DNA of 64,000 bases, from NCBI GenBank assembly GCA_023458555.1, contig JAEWYS010000006.1, forward strand, positions 1-64,000, read 5' to 3'. The notes under the pieces are model-generated. The model was not told the origin of the DNA, searched no databases, and saw only the letters and a program-made list of their open reading frames with translations. Shown here piece by piece: positions 62,101 to 64,000 of the stretch. Within the stretch, counting starts at the first letter, position 1. Every line of letters begins with the position of its first letter. The DNA is from Bacteroidota bacterium (lineage in GTDB: Bacteria > Bacteroidota > Bacteroidia > Cytophagales > Cytophagaceae). The position numbers and the translations under genes are program-made.

Positions 62101-64000
62101 CGTCGGTAATATCGTTATCAGCACAGATGTTCAGGGCTTCCAGCCCGCTGCTGCCCAGGGTCTGGGCTACAGAAGGTGTATTGGCGTCGCAGCCCGCTGT
62201 GGCTTTCTGCTCATTGCTGTAGCTGCCGGCCGGTTGTATGCGGTAAGCCATGCCCTGATCACCGACTGCAAAGCCGTAGCCGTCGGTGTCCATATGGATA
62301 CCATGAAGCGGCTGCGAAGCGCTGAGCACGGCCGTATAGCTGCTGCCATTGGCGCTGTACAGCACCTGACTGCCTCTGAGCGCCCAGGTCTGCTGCGCGC
62401 TGCCGACAGCTACCGCCCGTACAGGACCGCTGCCCGGCAGGCTCACGCTGGTCCAGCTGGTGCCGCCATTGGTACTGTAGTGCAGGTCGCCGTTTTCCGC
62501 GCCGCTGACCATATAGCTGCCATTGGCTGCCACACACAGCAGGTTGCTGGTGGTACCGGCAGAAGAGGAGCTCCAGGACTGTGTACCGCTGTTGTACAGC
62601 AGGATGGTGCCCTGACGGCCCACTGCCACCAGACGGCTGCCTTCGGCCATCGCGTAGATGGGCTGGATCTGCACCGGATCGGCGATATGCCACTGTCCGC
62701 TCTGCAGGTAGTAGATCCGGTCGGTGCCGCTGGCGATGTTGCTGTGTATGTCGGTAATCTCCGCTCCGTCTCCGTCGGCGGTCAGGCTGCTCCAGCTGCC
62801 GTCGCCCATACGGCGGTAGATGGTGCCGTCGGCCGAAGCGGCCATATTGTTCCATACCTCGGTCAGATTGCTGCGCGAAAGCTCGCTCTGCACCTGTGCC
62901 AGTGAGGCATTATAGGTTTTCATACCCTCGCTGGTCAGCACACGAAGGGCGCTGCCGTCCAGGTACAGGTCATCGATCGTCCAGGCTGCCGTGTTTTTGA
63001 GCTTGACCAGTGTCCAGCTGTTGTCCACATCGCCTCCGCTCGCCCGCTTATACAGTTCGCCGCCGGCTCCCCCCGCGTACATGGTCTCGGTACCGGAGCT
63101 GGCTGCTGCCAGCAGACCGGCAGGCTGCACGCCGCCCGGCTGCTGCCAGGAGGCGCTGCCTTTCTTTATCCAGGTACGGCCATCGTTGAAGCTTACCAGC
63201 ATGTCCGCTCCCCCCGCGTCATTGGCGGTCAGCTGCATATGGGTAATCGACCATACATTGGTATGCTCCGGCAGGCTGTACTGCGTAGCCATACTCACTG
63301 TACCCCCGCTGTTGGGGGTCAGTTTGACCAGATTGTTATTGTCCGTTCTGAGCGCATACAGACCATTGCTCAGCACATAAATGTTCCAGATATTGCTTTG
63401 TACCGGGCTGCCGCTATTGGCCAGACCAAGAGTATCCGGATGCGGGCTGCTGCCGGCCTGCGTACGGTACAGATTATTGTCGCCGCCCACCAGCAGCCAG
63501 TCATTGGCAGCATGTACCGCCATCGATTTGGTGCTCTGGTAGTAATTTTCTATATGAATCGCTTTCCAGGAGCTGCCGTCTTTGTAGGCGATGCGCGAAG
63601 CAAGCACCACTTCCCGGTCCGCAAGCTGCGCGCTGCCTCCTTTGTCGGTAATGGTTCCGCTCAGGTAAACTCCCCTGGAAAGGTTATTCAAATTGCCCCC
63701 GCCCGCATTGATCGCTGAGAAGCTGCTCCAGTCATCACTGGTCCCGTAGGTGCCCGCGTCGGTCGCCGCCGATACACGGCCGCCGTTGAGCAGTCCCAGC
63801 TCCCGGATATCGTCGGAGGTGGTGCGGCGTGTCCAGATTCTGCCGTCGCTGCTGGTATAGATATCGCCTCTGTCGTCATTGATGCCGGAAGTAACCAGAG
63901 CAGTATAGCTGCCGCCCTGCGCCACCAGACGGCGTATGGTGCCGTCCAGATCGGTCTGGCGGAAAACAGAAAGCTTGTGATCACTGCCCAGCTCAAACAG
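59183..64000 (-). CDS. RHS polymorphic toxin with REase-like C-terminus (N-terminus outside window)
   Basis: At least 1606 residues; the frame is open to the window end, so the start lies beyond 64000. The first 600 or so visible residues have Asp-box/BNR-type propeller repeats (YSTNGGTSWTS, SFNDGRTW, TVDGGYHW), followed by YD repeats from about 61.8 kb. The RHS core ends at TEFRQYDPNTSRWISVDPRA. A linker with hydrophobic stretches leads to a restriction-endonuclease-fold toxin: HEIGKIGEVETHKEL, FDFVVTDEKGN and a VESK catalytic pair. No HINT domain. GC-rich towards its 5' end, unlike the AT-rich toxin tip. Confidence 0.85.
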   Translation of the reverse strand: MFELGSDHKLSVFRQTDLDGTIRRLVAQGGSYTALVTSGINDDRGDIYTSSDGRIWTRRTTSDDIRELGLLNGGRVSAATDAGTYGTSDDWSSFSAINAGGGNLNNLSRGVYLSGTITDKGGSAQLADREVVLASRIAYKDGSSWKAIHIENYYQSTKSMAVHAANDWLLVGGDNNLYRTQAGSSPHPDTLGLANSGSPVQSNIWNIYVLSNGLYALRTDNNNLVKLTPNSGGTVSMATQYSLPEHTNVWSITHMQLTANDAGGADMLVSFNDGRTWIKKGSASWQQPGGVQPAGLLAAASSGTETMYAGGAGGELYKRASGGDVDNSWTLVKLKNTAAWTIDDLYLDGSALRVLTSEGMKTYNASLAQVQSELSRSNLTEVWNNMAASADGTIYRRMGDGSWSSLTADGDGAEITDIHSNIASGTDRIYYLQSGQWHIADPVQIQPIYAMAEGSRLVAVGRQGTILLYNSGTQSWSSSSAGTTSNLLCVAANGSYMVSGAENGDLHYSTNGGTSWTSVSLPGSGPVRAVAVGSAQQTWALRGSQVLYSANGSSYTAVLSASQPLHGIHMDTDGYGFAVGDQGMAYRIQPAGSYSNEQKATAGCDANTPSVAQTLGSSGLEALNICADNDITDDKGSGIPASRLMRRVQFSDRLTGYMTGTGGLTLKTVDGGYHWQAETDGTGSATPLLALADGEHGTLVNGNGTVQTLRDRAELMGTRYWYDELGRPALNQNAKQYGIQSWLSSEERTAVPGSGPIRAYSYTLFDDIGRTIEVGELLTRQAVPILMHESQVRYDSIAQRFVHSGVRREITRSYYDEAVYTDIAPYFAQENLRPRVSSVTYQDKAGTAFDRATHYSYDVHGNVKTLIQQVRDGQRELKKRIDYDYDLVSGKINRIYYQKGASDQFIHRYNYDGDNRITGVQTSRDGIVWTQDAAYAYYAHGPLARAIIGDSLEIQDHAYTLQGWMKALNGQYFSYALGYFSGDYQSIGTNNNLATPVAASKDLYNGNIATMASLNPKLSATTWTQQFEYDQLNRIKASASIGLAHADAFRTGYRYDANGNIERLYRYNEAGDAFDSLVYHYENRAGGYLRNTNKLRWVDDSPGLSGHHTEDLEDQDMDNYRYDDLGNLVYDAQEEIARIEWNVYGKISKVIRTEASTRPDLEFLYDATGNRVAKIVKPKGTNATITYYIRDAQGNVLSVYKKSESGQTAELEEHYIYGSSRVGMLAAGGANNTRTLGLRSYELTDHLGNVRTVLSDKPTALGLTEMLAAYDYYPFGMIARSENSGLSRYLYNSMELDEESGLYVTEFRQYDPNTSRWISVDPRANEMPWLSPYVAFDNKPIIRNDPQGDCPTCGAAAAGAVVGALMDMVIQVGSHMADGHDMKTAISMINYADVGKEAGIGALAGLSGFGSARYIKKAAAVLKSPAGRAVAIFLAEQAVDMAVSALAEWGYETSGMEASMYAALGYNPKSGHEIGKIGEVETHKELKEKYKGQKVRIAEQVTGEFQDGARTIFDFVVTDEKGNVLEVVESKTNTARLTKNQRRFYTGGEAINFVGDNAAHINKKTAVSTTNTFASVYRRTVNRYTGTASKSTVEGGLRKLINKLK

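Noticed and set aside
61913..62905. 330-codon + strand frame antisense to the large RHS gene
   Set aside because: It is a by-product of high-GC codon usage on the opposite strand; the minus frame has clear RHS and Asp-box repeats.
1..64000. CRISPR arrays, rRNA and tRNA genes
   Set aside because: No regularly spaced repeats, no rRNA-like stretches and no cloverleaf with a CCA-type end were recognised.

Overview
The window comes from a chromosome of the phylum Bacteroidota. The signs are type IX secretion (T9SS) C-terminal sorting domains on several secreted proteins, a Bacteroides-type tyrosine recombinase lacking the usual first arginine, a TTG-N19-TAnnTTTG promoter, and a polysaccharide-degrading CE15/CBM6 enzyme. 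Genus cannot be read from the sequence; a free-living polymer-degrading lineage fits.

Region 1 (1 to about 29.64 kb) is a Mu-like transposable prophage, cut on its left by the window edge. The first 103 bases are the 3' end of a diversity-generating retroelement (DGR) target gene. The DGR template repeat, its reverse transcriptase and a rightward early block follow (ASCH-like protein, GemA/gp16-like protein, replication-type protein), then two probable cargo genes around an operator-like region. Virion genes form two divergent operons from about 14.0 kb. The leftward one carries terminase, gp36-like, a portal/gpF fusion with a nuclease-like tail, tape measure, gpG-like and gp37-like genes. 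The rightward one carries protease/scaffold, capsid, a lysis cassette (holin candidate, CHAP endolysin, unimolecular spanin candidate), sheath, tube, chaperones with a -1 frameshift site, baseplate, fibres, and a terminal DNA adenine methylase. Repeats beyond the methylase resemble transposase-binding sites of a Mu right end.

Region 2 (29.75 to about 43.7 kb) looks like host chromosome: tatD, a DsbA/FrnE-like lipoprotein, a lipase, the prpDBC methylcitrate-cycle genes, a CE15 glucuronoyl esterase with CBM6 and T9SS tail, a DUF3175 protein, an SMP-30-like protein, a small secreted cysteine protein, a DJ-1-like protein and a secreted esterase.

Region 3 (about 43.9 to 51.9 kb) is an AT-rich acquired segment: an IS3-family element, a 206-residue protein ending exactly at the IS edge, a 1351-residue protein joining a DUF4297/Cap4-like nuclease to a P-loop NTPase and a long helical C-terminus, and a tyrosine recombinase. 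It is the best candidate here for a poorly described antiphage system.

Region 4 (51.9 to 64 kb) is an RHS polymorphic-toxin locus. A very large RHS protein (N-terminus beyond the window) ends in a restriction-endonuclease-like toxin and overlaps its probable immunity gene by one base. An orphan RHS tip, truncated at its 5' end, carries a HINT domain and a histidine-rich nuclease-like toxin, followed by two paralogous and one unrelated immunity candidates. Between them lie a 45-residue gene, a small membrane protein, and an intact and a decayed copy of the small cysteine-protein family also found at 41 kb.
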